A stretch of DNA of 64,000 bases from Sphaerolaimus hirsutus (taxonomy: Eukaryota; Nematoda; Chromadorea; Monhysterida; Sphaerolaimidae). Shown in pieces: positions 9,901-24,900 of this stretch. The position numbers and the translations under genes were made by a program. How positions within the stretch are numbered: the stretch's first letter is position 1; each line of letters begins with the position of its first letter. The notes under the pieces are model-generated. The model was given only the letters and a program-made list of their open reading frames with translations, did no database searches and had not been told where the DNA came from. The DNA lies in contig OZ038453.1 of NCBI GenBank assembly GCA_964036195.1, forward strand, positions 17,521,206-17,585,205. Direction: 5' to 3'.

Positions 9901-12900
9901 GTGCGGCAAATCTCAAAGGGCACACAACAATAGAAGTGACACGCAACAATGTGTCGCCCTTTGTTCTGCTGCCAACTCACCATACTCGTTATAATCCAAC
10001 CCCCCCCCCCCCCAACAGACTGTCGCCGCGTGTTGCGCGTTTCATGGCATTTGGCACTTTTTGATGATATTTTTCATGACATTTTCATAACATTTTACAA
10101 GGAATTGTTCATCGCTTCACTCATGTAAACTTTTCTATTTTTGTTTTTTACCATTGTTCTTGGTCTTGTCTCACAAGGAATTGTCCATCAACCCAATGAA
10201 AAATACCGCGACAAATTCCGTGTAAAATGTCATCAAAAAGTGGCAATGCCATGAACAATTCCAAACGCTACATAGCTGTTTGATAGTTCCGCGCACTTTG
10301 TTATGGAACAATGGCCGAACAGCGAAGTAGCGTTGGGTTGAATGACCCGATATAGGGTTTCGGGTTATTCAACACAAAGCTAGTGAACATTCAGCTAGCG
10401 TTGTGTTGAAGAACCCGGAACTCAAAACCCGATATCGTGTCGATCAACCCAATGCTACTTCCCTGTTCCATTGTTCCATAACAATCTGGGCGGAACAATG
10501 GAACATCGAAGTAGCGTTGGGTTGATCGACCCGATATCGGGTTTCGAGTTCCGGGTTCATCAACACAACGCTAGCTGAATGTTCACTAGCGTTGTGTTGA
10601 ATAACCCAAAACCCGCAACCCGATATCGGGTCGTTCAACCCAACGCTACTTTGCTGTTCGGCCATTGTTCCATAACAAAGTGCGCGGAACAATCGAACAG
10701 CGAAGTAGCGTTTGGAATTGTTCATGGCATTGCCACTTTTTGATGACATTTTTCATGACATTTTACACGGAATTTGTCGCGGTATTTTTCATTGGGTTGA
10801 TGGACAGGTCCTTGTGAGACAAGACCAAGAACAATGGTAAAAACAGAAATAGAAAAGTTTACATGAGTGAAGCGATAAACAATTCCTTGTAAAATGTCAT
10901 GAAAATGTCATGAAAAATATCATCAAAAAGTGCCAAATGCCATGAAAAATGCCATATGATATACCTATGTAAAAACCCAAGAAATAATACCAAACCCAAA
11001 ACAAACCTCATCAATTGCTCTGGGGGCAGGGGGTGATTGAAAACACCGAATTTTTGTTGCGACAGTAAGCGGTAAGCGTGTGCTGCTTGCCCCCCCCCCC
11101 CCCGGGCTGCGCTTGGTAACATCACACTTGTGCGGACTGCGGGAGGGATACCTAGCCCATCCCGCACATATGCCCATCATGCATTTGTGCCCATTCCGCA
11201 TCATGGCCCATCCCGCAAGTTGCATCACCTGGTTGCGGGATGGGCACATTTGCGGGATGGGCAAAAATGCGGAATGGGCTTTTTTGCGGAATGCTACACT
11301 GTCGACTCATGAGTCATGACCATATCTGGGAGCTTTTGAAGAAGAAAAAAACAGTTTTATTTTAAAATAAAACCCTGTTTTCGAAAAAACGGTTGTTTTG
11401 TAAAAACCCTATCGTTGAAAATAAAACCTTTTCGGCCATCTTTAAACACAACAAAAAAATACAAATTTATTAGACGTTCTTAATTGGATTAATCGTCACA
11501 CAGACACGCATGAGGCCATAAATTGCCACAATTAGGCCCACACACTAGTTGACATCGCAACTAAATAATACAGGCACTAAATAATTCTCAGGCACGGTCC
11601 ACCAAATCCTGGTGGCATTTTCCGACTGGTTCAGTCTCCTGACAACTCTGCCAATTTTCCTAGGCTCTGAAACTTTGTGGCCATATGCAGTTGCCTTGCC
11701 AGCGGTGCCAGCTGCGGTTTTAGTTCTGGTCTTGCCGTTTATGCCAGAAAGTCCCAGGTTTTTGTTGATTACTAGGTTGGTTACCTAATGCGCTGATTAT
11801 GTAATAGGCAATGGAATTTTGAAACGAAGAGCCAAAAAAATTGAAAAGGGTAAAGTAAGATTAAAAAACAATTTCGCATAAAGTTTCAGAGGCGGCGTAA
11901 CAAGGCACCACCTTTTTCGTACCTGTTTTTAACATCAAAATGAAAATATTTTTCACCACAAAAATGTAATGTAAATTGAATCAAATACAACTAATATTGT
12001 GTGGCATCATGTTTCAGACGTCGTCGCATCGCAGCTAAAAAAGCCATAGCAAAACTGGTCAAGAACCACAAAGATCAGAAGCAAATTTACAATGAACTCG
12101 CCAGGGAGGCTTTCGCTACATTGGCCAGTGTCTGTTTAGTTTGTGGAATGTTGTGATTTTTGGTACCTTTGGTGAAGTGCATCAATTGCGGAAGTTGGTA
12201 GTTGTGTTGTTTCACACCACTAGGGTTGGCCGATGTTTTTTTAAAACGTTTTTTATTTAAAAAAACGTTGTTTTTTTAAAAAAAACAACATGACGTCCGA
12301 AATGTTTTTTTTTTTTTAAAACATCGACCAAAATTTTTAGTACTAAGCACTAGGTATTTTGCAAAATTTTCGCGCGCAAGCGCGCAATTTCACACACAAA
12401 TTGACATTGGTGGTTGTTTTCATTGGTTTTGTGGCATTTTTAGTATCAAAGTATCCATTTATGTATGCTACCATGGGTTAATAAGCCGTTATATGTTGCT
12501 GTAGTATATAATATTGAGGTAATGTGCTTCCATGTACCTCCACAGTGTGTAAATTCACTCCCAAAGTAACAACCTCGTTTAATAACCTTGTTTGATCACT
12601 ATTCCGTGCCAAACTTTACCTGAAGTCACGAACATTTGACTATAAGGCGATATACAAACGATATGTCGACGAAAAATAGATATTTTTGACACAAATCACC
12701 ACTTATAATGCTATCCCATGGCTCCACAGACATACTATGGTCATATATAACATCACAGAGTATTGCCACTGTCTGATATACCTATATATGTTGACACAAG
12801 GTTATCTTTGGTAGCTTTAAAAAAACATCGAGTTAAAAAAACGTTTTTTTTCCAACCCTACACACCACATTTGACAATTTATATTCGTTATGGCTGTTTG

Positions 12901-15900
12901 AACCTAAAAAGTTACTGAATCTGTCAAAATAAAGAAACAATCTTTTAAAATTGTCTTTCTATATTTATTTTTAATCTTAGTTTGATATCTGGTGTGGTGC
13001 CTTTCGGGAAGGGATTAATAGGTGGGAAGAATTGGTGAGCGCAGCAAAATTAAATTGCAGCTGTCTGTACATAATGTAAAATAATATTTTTGGCGCCAAA
13101 GGGCCCACACACTAGTTGACATCAAAATTAGTGTCAACTAAATTTTGATTAATTAAGTGATTTAAATATTCCTATGTGATAGTTTGTTTTGTATCGTGAC
13201 GCTTAATTTTCATTGTTTATGTTAAGTGTGATACTTCCAAAAATTCTTGTGTTATTTAGTTGACATTCAATTAACATTTGAGTGCGAGGGGGGGGCGGGG
13301 GGGGCGGCCGCCCCCCCTTCCCGGGTCGGACAAAAAAAATATGCCAGAAATGGCACTTCCGTAAAGCGATTTTGTTGGTAGCTCGGAAAAATTTTGCGCG
13401 CAAGCGCGCATTTCGTCGCCCTACAGTATATTTCATTAATACCTATAGTTTGAGACAAAAAAGCACCCAAAATCTGTCCCGGTTGCTGTATATGTATGTA
13501 AAATACATACATGTACAGCGGTATTTGGCGCCATTGCCAACGCCAATGGCGCCATACGCGGCGCCTACGAATGGCGCTGGCGCCATTCCTTAACCACAGG
13601 GGTCAAATTTTAGGGGGGGGGCGCCGCCCCCAGCCGTTCGCCGGGCTTCGTATACAATCCGCCCCCCCCCCCGCTCAAAAATTCTGGCTACGTCCCTGCC
13701 CCCCCCAACTCGACCCCCCCCCGCAGCTTACAGGCGGCCAGCCCGTGCCGCACATCACAGATCTATGGCGTAGAAAATCCCTCCGCACCGCCCTTTTTAT
13801 AGCTCTGACAGTCATGGTGGCGCAGCAGTTCACCGGCGTTGGCGCCATTTTCACCTATAGCACAAGTATTTTTGAGAGTGCCGGACTTGACTTGGAGATG
13901 GCACAGTATGCTACTATGGGCACTGGTGGGTTGGGTGGTTTGGATGTGGGTAGTTGGATGGATGGATGGAAGGCGAGGTTTTTGAGTGGCGATGTTGTCT
14001 TTAAATTTGATTTTTTTAAATTGTTAGTTGTATTCAGAATAAAGGAATTAATGCTGAATTAATTAGTGAAGAATTAATGAAGGAAGTCAATGGACTTGTC
14101 AATATTTACCGCATTTACTCTAATAATTACCGGGGACATTTTTTTCCTTATTTTTTTGAGGGGGAACTATTCGAGGGGGGAATTATTCAAGGGAGGACTT
14201 ATTTTTTAGGCAAAGATTCAGGCATGTTTCTATCAATTCATTTGATGAAATATGCTTAATATGTGACAAAATTATTCATCGATTGTTCTTAAAGATATGG
14301 GCAGTATTTTATCTTCCACCGGTGAGGGAGAGGGAATTATTAGAGGGGGTGGGTATTTTTTCCCCACTCGTCTAACAGGGGGGGGGGGTTATCCAAGAGG
14401 GGGAATTATTCGAGTAAATACGGTAGGCTTCAAAATACAACTGAACACAATGGGCTGTTTAATCTCAACGTCGCAGGGCCACCTGACAAATCCAATGTAA
14501 TCATTCCTCCCAGGTCTAGCCTACATGCTGTCCACCATCCCCTCCCCTTACTTGATCGAGCGCGTGGGCCGCAGGGGCCTGTCCCTGTTCCAATTGACCG
14601 GCGTTTTAGTGGCCCTTATCGCATTTGCCGCCAGCATGTTCGCTCAGGGAAGGGGTGCCGGTGAGTGTGGGTCAATGGGGGTGGCGAGTGCTTGGGATTG
14701 GGATTCGGGACCATGTGAATTTTGTTTTGGATTCGAAAAAACATTTGTAATTTCGCAGTTGATTAATTAGACCGCGTTCACACTGCATTTTTTTGACGAC
14801 GCCGACAACACTTGAAAAAGTTCCATAAGTCGAGTGAAAAGTTTCATATTCATGAGTGAATGTGGTAAAGTATACATACCACCTAGGTGTATATGAGTCA
14901 GTCTATGAGTCAATAGCCACTCCAGGAACAAAAGCTGGACACCGAAAAATAAATGAAAATTGTGAAAATGGTCCTAAGGTACTCCAATGGGTCCAGTAAG
15001 TTATGCAATACATGTAAAATTTTCATTCGTATATATCGCATATACTTGAAAGTGAATATTTCCAAAATTGGGCATTTCTGACATAATTTGCTATTTGGTG
15101 CCCAACTATCAAAACATAATAGCTATATTTTGTACCATTGGAAAGCTGAAATTGTGAACTTTCATTATCCACTGCTGACCAGTAGGTTCAATGTCGTAAG
15201 TTTATACATAAGGTTTCAAAATGTACTGCATGAACTAATCTGGGTCAATCAAATCGCATGTGAGGCCAAAACTAAGGAGACGTAACGGCTATATTTTATA
15301 CCGTTGCGAAGCTGAGAACCTCCTCTTTCAAAATCCACAGCCTCCCCAGAGGCTCGCGTTAGCATTTTTATACCTAAGATTTCAAAACGTGCTGCGCACA
15401 CTACTCTTGGGTGATCGCATCGCATGTGAGGCCGGAACTAAGGAGACGTAACAGCTATATTTGATACCGTTGCAAAGCTGAGAACCTCCTCTTTCAGAAT
15501 TCACAGCCTCCCCAGAAGCTCGCGTTAGGATTTTTATACCTAAGATTTCAAAACATGCTTTTTGCAGAAATCGAGGGTCGATTGTATCACATGTGGGGCC
15601 AAAACTAAGGAGACGTAACGGCTATATTTTATACCGTTGCGAAGCTGAGAACCTCCTCTTTCAGAATCCACAGCCTCCCCAGAGGCTCGCGTTAGCATTT
15701 TTATAGCTAAGATTTCAAAACGTGATGTGCACCCTAATCTAGGGTTGATTGTATTGCATGTGGGGCCGGAACCAGGAAAAACTAAATGCTGTGGTCTATA
15801 CCATTGGAAAGCTTAGAAAATTCTCTTTCAGAAACTGCCACTCTCCAGAAGGTTCATCGTCACGATTTTATACATAAGATTTGAAAACGTGGAATGCGCC

Positions 15901-18900
15901 CCAATCAAGGGTTGATTGTATTGCATGTGAGGCCGGAACCAGGAAAAACTAAATGCTGTGATTCATACCATTGGAAAGCTGAGATAATTCTCTTTCAGAT
16001 AGTACCACTCTCCAGAAGGTTCACCGTCACGATTTTATACCTAAGATTTCAAAACATGCAGTTTGCAGAAATCCAGGGTCGATCGTATCGCATGTGAGGC
16101 CGGAACTAAGGAGACGTAACGGCTATATTTGATACCGTTGCGAAGCTGAGAACATCCTCTTTCAGAATCCACAGCCTCCCCAGAGGCTCGCGTTAGGATT
16201 TTTATACCTAAGATTTCAAAACATGCTATGTGCAGAAATCGAGGGTCGATTGTATCACATGTGAGGCCAAAACTAAGGAGACGTAACGGCTATATTTGAT
16301 ACCGTTGTGAAGCTGAGAACCTCCTCTTTCAGAATCCACAGCCTCCCCAGAGGCTCGCGTTAGCATTTTTATACCTAAGATTTCAAAACGTGATGTGCGC
16401 CCTAATCTAGGGTTGATTGTATCGCATGTGGGGCCGGAACCAGGAAAAACTAAATGCTGTGGTCTATACCATTGGAAAGCTTAGAAAATTCTCTTTCAGA
16501 AACTGCCACTTTCCAGAAGGTTCACTGTCACGATTTTATACATAAGATTTGAAAACGTGGAATGCGCCCCAATCAAGGGTTGATTGTATTGCATGTGAGG
16601 CCGGAACCAGGAAAAACTAAATGCTGTGATTCATACCATTGGAAAGCTGAGATAATTCTCTTTCAGATAGTACCACTCTCCAGAAGGTTCACTGTCACGA
16701 TTTTATACCTAAGATTTCAAAACATGCGGTTTGCAGAAATACAGGGTCGATCGTATCGCATGTGAGGCCGGAACTAAGGAGACGTAACGGCTATATTTGA
16801 TACCGTTGCGAAGCTGAGAACATCCTCTTTCAGAATCCACAGCCTCCCCAGAGGCTCGCGTTAGCATTTTTATACCTAAGATTTCAAAACATGCTATGTG
16901 CAGAAATCGAGGGTCGATTGTATCACATGTGAGGCCAAAACTAAGGAGACGTAACAGCTATATTTGATACCGTTGTGAAGCTGAGAACCTCCTCTTTCAG
17001 AATCCACAGCCTCCCCAGAGGCTCGCGTTAGCATTTTTATACCTAAGATTTCAAAACGTGATGTGCGCCCTAATCTAGGGTTGATTGTATTGTATGTGGG
17101 GCCGGAACCAGGAAAAACTAAATGCTGTGGTCTATACCATTGGAAAGCTTAGAAAATTCTCTTTCAGAAACTGCCACTCTCCAGAAGGTTCACCGTCACG
17201 ATTTTATACATAAGATTTGAAAACGTGGAATGCGCCCCAATCAAGGGTTGATTGTATTGCATGTGAGGCCGGAACCAGGAAAAACTAAATGCTGTGATTC
17301 ATACCATTGGAAAGCTGAGATAATTCTCTTTCAGATAGTACCACTCTCCAGAAGGTTCACCGTCACGATTTTATACCTAAGATTTCAAAACATGCAGTTT
17401 GCAGAAATCCAGGGTCGATCGTATTGCATGTGAGGCCGGAACTAAGGAGACGTAACGGCTATATTTGATACTGTTGCGAAGCTGAGAACATCCTCTTTCA
17501 GAATTCACAGCCTCCCCAGAAGCTCGCGTTAGGATTTTTATACCTAAGGTTTCAAAACATGCTATGTGCAGAAATCGAGGGTCGATTGTATCACATGTGA
17601 GGCCAAAACTAAGGAGATGTAACGGCTATATTTGATACCGTTGTGAAGCTGAGAACCTCCTCTTTCAGAATCCACAGCCTCCCCAGAGGCTCGCGTTAGC
17701 ATTTTTATACCTAAGATTTCAAAACATGCTATGTGCAGAAATTGAGGGTCGATTGTATCACATGTGAGGCCAAAACTAAGGAGACGTAACAGCTATATTT
17801 GATACCGTTGTGAAGCTGAGAACCTCCTCTTTCAGAATCCACAGCCTCCCCAGAGGCTCGCGTTAGCATTTTTATACCTAAGATTTCAAAAACGTGATGT
17901 GTGCCCTAATCAAGGGTTGATTGTATCGCATGTGGGGCCGGAACCAGGAAAAACTAAATGCTGTGGTCTATACCATTGGAAAGCTTAGAAAATTCTCTTT
18001 CAGAAACTGCCACTCTCCAGAAGGTTCACCGTCACGATTTTATACATAAGATTTGAAAACGTGGAATGCGCCCCAATCAAGGGTTGATTGTATTGCATGT
18101 GAGGCCGGAACCAGGAAAAACTAAATGCTGTGATTTATACCATTGGAAAGCTGAGATAATTCTCTTTCAGATAGTACCACTCTCCAGGAGGTTCACCGTC
18201 ACGATTTTATACCTAAGATTTCAAAACATGCAGTTTGCAGAAATCCAGGGTCGATCGTATCGCATGTGAGGCCGGAACTAAGGAGACGTAACGGCTATAT
18301 TTGATACCGTTGCAAAGCTGAGAACATCCTCTTTCAGAATCCACAGCCTCCCCAGAGGCTCGCGTTAGGATTTTTATACCTAAGATTTCAAAACATGCTA
18401 TGTGCAGAAATCGAGGGTCGATTGTATCACATGTGAGGCCAAAACTAAGGAGACGTAACAGCTATATTTGATACCGTTGTGAAGCTGAGAACCTCCTTTT
18501 TCAGAATCCACAGCCTCCCCAGAGGTTCGCGTTAGCATTTTTATACCTAAGATTTCAAAACGTGATGTGCGCCCTAATCTAGGGTTGATTGTATCGCATG
18601 TGGGGCCGGAACCAGGAAAAACTAAATGCTGTGGTCTATACCATTGGAAAGCTTAGAAAATTCTCTTTCAGAAACTGCCACTCTCCAGAAGGTTCACCGT
18701 CACGATTTTATACATAAGATTTGAAAACGTGGAATGCGCCCCAATCAAGGGTTGATTGTATTGCATGTGAGGCCGGAACCAGGAAAAACTAAATGCTGTG
18801 ATTCATACCATTGGAAAGCTGAGATAATTCTCTTTCAGATAGTACCACTCTCCAGAAGGTTCACCGTCACGATTTTATACCTAAGATTTCAAAACGTGCT

Positions 18901-21900
18901 GCGCACACTACTCTTGGGTGATCGCATCGCATGTGAGGCCGGAACTAAGGAGACGTAATGGCTATATTTGATACCGTTGCAAAGCTGAGAACCTCCTCTT
19001 TCAGAATTCACAGCCTCCCCAGAAGCTCGCGTTAGGATTTTTATACCTAAGATTTCAAAACATGCTTTTTGCAGAAATCGAGGGTCGATTGTATCACATG
19101 TGGGGCCAAAACTAAGGAGACGTAACGGCTATATTTTATACCGTTGCGAAGCTGAGAACCTCCTCTTTCAGAATCCACAGCCTCCCCAGAGGCTCGCGTT
19201 AGCATTTTTATAGCTAAGATTTCAAAACGTGATGTGCACCCTAATCTAGGGTTGATTGTATTGCATGTGGGGCCGGAACCAGGAAAAACTAAATGCTGTG
19301 GTCTATACCATTGGAAAGCTTAGAAAATTCTCTTTCAGAAACTGCCACTCTCCAGAAGGTTCATCGTCACGATTTTATACATAAGATTTGAAAACGTGGA
19401 ATGCGCCCCAATCAAGGGTTGATTGTATTGCATGTGAGGCCGGAACCAGGAAAAACTAAATGCTGTGATTCATACCATTGGAAAGCTGAGATAATTCTCT
19501 TTCAGATAGTACCACTCTCCAGAAGGTTCACCGTCACGATTTTATACCTAAGATTTCAAAACATGCAGTTTGCAGAAATCCAGGGTCGATCGTATCGCAT
19601 GTGAGGCCGGAACTAAGGAGACGTAACGGCTATATTTGATACCGTTGCGAAGCTGAGAACATCCTCTTTCAGAATCCACAGCCTCCCCAGAGGCTCGCGT
19701 TAGGATTTTTATACCTAAGATTTCAAAACATGCTATGTGCAGAAATCGAGGGTCGATTGTATCACATGTGAGGCCAAAACTAAGGAGACGTAACGGCTAT
19801 ATTTGATACCGTTGTGAAGCTGAGAACCTCCTCTTTCAGAATCCACAGCCTCCCCAGAGGCTTGCGTTAGCATTTTTATACCTAAGATTTCAAAACGTGA
19901 TGTGCGCCCTAATCTAGGGTTGATTGTATTGTATGTGGGGCCGGAACCAGGAAAAACTAAATGCTGTGGTCTATACCATTGGAAAGCTTAGAAAATTCTC
20001 TTTCAGAAACTGCCACTCTCCAGAAGGTTCACCGTCACGATTTTATACATAAGATTTGAAAACGTGGAATGCGCCCCAATCAAGGGTTGATTGTATTGCA
20101 TGTGAGGCCGGAACCAGGAAAAACTAAATGCTGTGATTCATACCATTGGAAAGCTGAGATAATTCTCTTTCAGATAGTACCACTCTCCAGAAGGTTCACC
20201 GTCACGATTTTATACCTAAGATTTCAAAACATGCAGTTTGCAGAAATCCAGGGTCGATCGTATTGCATGTGAGGCCGGAACTAAGGAGACGTAACGGCTA
20301 TATTTGATACTGTTGCGAAGCTGAGAACATCCTCTTTCAGAATTCACAGCCTCCCCAGAAGCTCGCGTTAGGATTTTTATACCTAAGGTTTCAAAACATG
20401 CTATGTGCAGAAATCGAGGGTCGATTGTATCACATGTGAGGCCAAAACTAAGGAGATGTAACGGCTATATTTGATACCGTTGTGAAGCTGAGAACCTCCT
20501 CTTTCAGAATCCACAGCCTCCCCAGAGGCTCGCGTTAGCATTTTTATACCTAAGATTTCAAAACATGCTATGTGCAGAAATCGAGGGTCGATTGTATCAC
20601 ATGTGAGGCCAAAACTAAGGAGACGTAACAGCTATATTTGATACCGTTGTGAAGCTGAGAACCTCCTCTTTCAGAATCCACAGCCTCCCCAGAGGCTCGC
20701 GTTAGCATTTTTATACCTAAGATTTCAAAAACGTGATGTGCGCCCTAATCAAGGGTTGATTGTATCGCATGTGGGGCCGGAACCAGGAAAAACTAAATGC
20801 TGTGGTCTATACCATTGGAAAGCTTAGAAAATTCTCTTTCAGAAACTGCCACTCTCCAGAAGGTTCACCGTCACGATTTTATACATAAGATTTGAAAACG
20901 TGGAATGCGCCCCAATCAAGGGTTGATTGTATTGCATGTGAGGCCGGAACCAGGAAAAACTAAATGCTGTGATTTATACCATTGGAAAGCTGAGATAATT
21001 CTCTTTCAGATAGTACCACTCTCCAGAAGGTTCACCGTCACGATTTTATACCTAAGATTTCAAAACATGCAGTTTGCAGAAATCCAGGGTCGATCGTATC
21101 GCATGTGAGGCCGGAACTAAGGAGACGTAACGGCTATATTTGATACCGTTGCAAAGCTGAGAACATCCTCGTTCAGAATCCACAGCCTCCCCAGAGGCTC
21201 GCGTTAGGATTTTTATACCTAAGATTTCAAAACATGCTATGTGCAGAAATCGAGGGTCGATTGTATCACATGTGAGGCCAAAACTAAGGAGACGTAACAG
21301 CTATATTTGATACCGTTGTTAAGCTGAGAACCTCCTTTTTCAGAATCCACAGCCTCCCCAGAGGTTCGCGTTAGCATTTTTATACCTAAGATTTCAAAAC
21401 GTGATGTGCGCCCTAATCTAGGGTTGATTGTATCGCATGTGGGGCCGGAACCAGGAAAAACTAAATGCTGTGGTCTATACCATTGGAAAGCTTAGAAAAT
21501 TCTCTTTCAGAAACTGCCACTCTCCAGAAGGTTCACCGTCACGATTTTATACATAAGATTTGAAAACGTGGAATGCGCCCCAATCAAGGGTTGATTGTAT
21601 TGCATGTGAGGCCGGAACCAGGAAAAACTAAATGCTGTGATTCATACCATTGGAAAGCTGAGATAATTCTCTTTCAGATAGTACCACTCTCCAGAAGGTT
21701 CACCGTCACGATTTTATACCTAAGATTTCAAAACATGCAGTTTGCAGAAATCCAGGGTCGATCGTATCGCATGTGAGGCCGGAACTAAGTAGACGTAACG
21801 GCTATATTTGATACCGTTGCGAAGCTGAGAACATCCTCTTTCAGAATCCACAGCCTCCCCAGAGGCTCGCGTTAGGATTTTTATACCTAAGATTTCAAAA

Positions 21901-24900
21901 CATGCTATGTGCAGAAATCGAGGGTCGATTGTATCACATGTGAGGCCAAAACTAAGGAGACGTAACAGCTATATTTGATACCGTTGTGAAGCTGAGAACC
22001 TCCTTTTTCAGAATCCACAGCCTCCCCAGAGGTTCGCGTTAGCATTTTTATACCTAAGATTTCAAAACGTGATGTGCGCCCTAATCTAGGGTTGATTGTA
22101 TCGCATGTGGGGCCGGAACCAGGAAAAACTAAATGCTGTGGTCTATACCATTGGAAAGCTTAGAAAATTCTCTTTCAGAAACTGCCACTCTCCAGAAGGT
22201 TCACCGTCACGATTTTATACATAAGATTTGAAAACGTGGAATGCGCCCCAATCAAGGGTTGATTGTATTGCATGTGAGGCCGGAACCAGGAAAAACTAAA
22301 TGCTGTGATTCATACCATTGGAAAGCTGAGATAATTCTCTTTCAGATAGTACCACTCTCCAGAAGGTTCACCGTCACGATTTTATACCTAAGATTTCAAA
22401 ACATGCAGTTTGCAGAAATCCAGGGTCGATCGTATCGCATGTGAGGCCGGAACTAAGTAGACGTAACGGCTATATTTGATACCGTTGCGAAGCTGAGAAC
22501 ATCCTCTTTCAGAATCCACAGCCTCCCCAGAGGCTCGCGTTAGGATTTTTATACCTAAGATTTCAAAACATGCTATGTGCAGAAATCGAGGGTCGATTGT
22601 ATCACATGTGAGGCCAAAACTAAGGAGACGTAACAGCTATATTTGATACCGTTGTGAAGCTGAGAACCTCCTTTTTCAGAATCCAAGCATTTTTATACCT
22701 AAGATTTCAAAACGTGATGTGCGCCCTAATCTAGGGTTGATTGTATCGCATGTGGGGCCGGAACCAGGAAAAACTAAATGCTGTGGTCTATACCATTGGA
22801 AAGCTTAGAAAATTCTCTTTCAGAAACTGCCACTCTCCAGAAGGTTCACCGTCACGATTTTATACATAAGATTTGAAAACGTGGAATGCGCCCCAATCAA
22901 GGGTTGATTGTATTGCATGTGAGGCCGGAACCAGGAAAAACTAAATGCTGTGATTCATACCATTGGAAAGCTGAGATAATTCTCTTTCAGATAGTACCAC
23001 TCTCCAGAAGGTTCACCGTCACGATTTTATACCTAAGATTTCAAAACATGCAGTTTGCAGAAATCCAGGGTCGATCGTATTGCATGTGAGGCCGGAACTA
23101 AGGAGACGTAACGGCTATATTTGATACTGTTGCGAAGCTGAGAACATCCTCTTTCAGAATTCACAGCCTCCCCAGAAGCTCGCGTTAGGATTTTTATACC
23201 TAAGGTTTCAAAACATGCTATGTGCAGAAATCGAGGGTCGATTGTATCACATGTGAGGCCAAAACTAAGGAGATGTAACGGCTATATTTGATACCGTTGT
23301 GAAGCTGAGAACCTCCTCTTTCAGAATCCACAGCCTCCCCAGAGGCTCGCGTTAGCATTTTTATACCTAAGATTTCAAAACATGCTATGTGCAGAAATCG
23401 AGGGTCGATTGTATCACATGTGAGGCCAAAACTAAGGAGACGTAACAGCTATATTTGATACCGTTGTGAAGCTGAGAACCTCCTCTTTCAGAATCCACAG
23501 CCTCCCCAGAGGCTCGCGTTAGCATTTTTATACCTAAGATTTCAAAAACGTGATGTGTGCCCTAATCAAGGGTTGATTGTATCGCATGTGGGGCCGGAAC
23601 CAGGAAAAACTAAATGCTGTGGTCTATACCATTGGAAAGCTTAGAAAATTCTCTTTCAGAAACTGCCACTCTCCAGAAGGTTCACCGTCACGATTTTATA
23701 CATAAGATTTGAAAACGTGGAATGCGCCCCAATCAAGGGTTGATTGTATTGCATGTGAGGCCGGAACCAGGAAAAACTAAATGCTGTGATTTATACCATT
23801 GGAAAGCTGAGATAATTCTCTTTCAGATAGTACCACTCTCCAGGAGGTTCACCGTCACGATTTTATACCTAAGATTTCAAAACATGCAGTTTGCAGAAAT
23901 CCAGGGTCGATCGTATCGCATGTGAGGCCGGAACTAAGGAGACGTAACGGCTATATTTGATACCGTTGCAAAGCTGAGAACATCCTCTTTCAGAATCCAC
24001 AGCCTCCCCAGAGGCTCGCGTTAGGATTTTTATACCTAAGATTTCAAAACATGCTATGTGCAGAAATCGAGGGTCGATTGTATCACATGTGAGGCCAAAA
24101 CTAAGGAGACGTAACAGCTATATTTGATACCGTTGTGAAGCTGAGAACCTCCTTTTTCAGAATCCACAGCCTCCCCAGAGGTTCGCGTTAGCATTTTTAT
24201 ACCTAAGATTTCAAAACGTGATGTGCGCCCTAATCTAGGGTTGATTGTATCGCATGTGGGGCCGGAACCAGGAAAAACTAAATGCTGTGGTCTATACCAT
24301 TGGAAAGCTTAGAAAATTCTCTTTCAGAAACTGCCACTCTCCAGAAGGTTCACCGTCACGATTTTATACATAAGATTTGAAAACGTGGAATGCGCCCCAA
24401 TCAAGAGTTGATTGTATTGCATGTGAGGCCGGAACCAGGAAAAACTAAATGCTGTGATTCATACCATTGGAAAGCTGAGATAATTCTCTTTCAGATAGTA
24501 CCACTCTCCAGAAGGTTCACCGTCACGATTTTATACCTAAGATTTCAAAACGTGCTGCGCACACTACTCTTGGGTGATCGCATCGCATGTGAGGCCGGAA
24601 CTAAGGAGACGTAACGGCTATATTTGATACCGTTGCAAAGCTGAGAACCTCCTCTTTCAGAATTCACAGCCTCCCCAGAAGCTCGCGTTAGGATTTTTAT
24701 ACCTAAGATTTCAAAACATGCTTTTTGCAGAAATCGAGGGTCGATTGTATCACATGTGGGGCCAAAACTAAGGAGACGTAACGGCTATATTTTATACCGT
24801 TGCGAAGCTGAGAACCTCCTCTTTCAGAATCCACAGCCTCCCCAGAGGCTCGCGTTAGCATTTTTATAGCTAAGATTTCAAAACGTGATGTGCACCCTAA

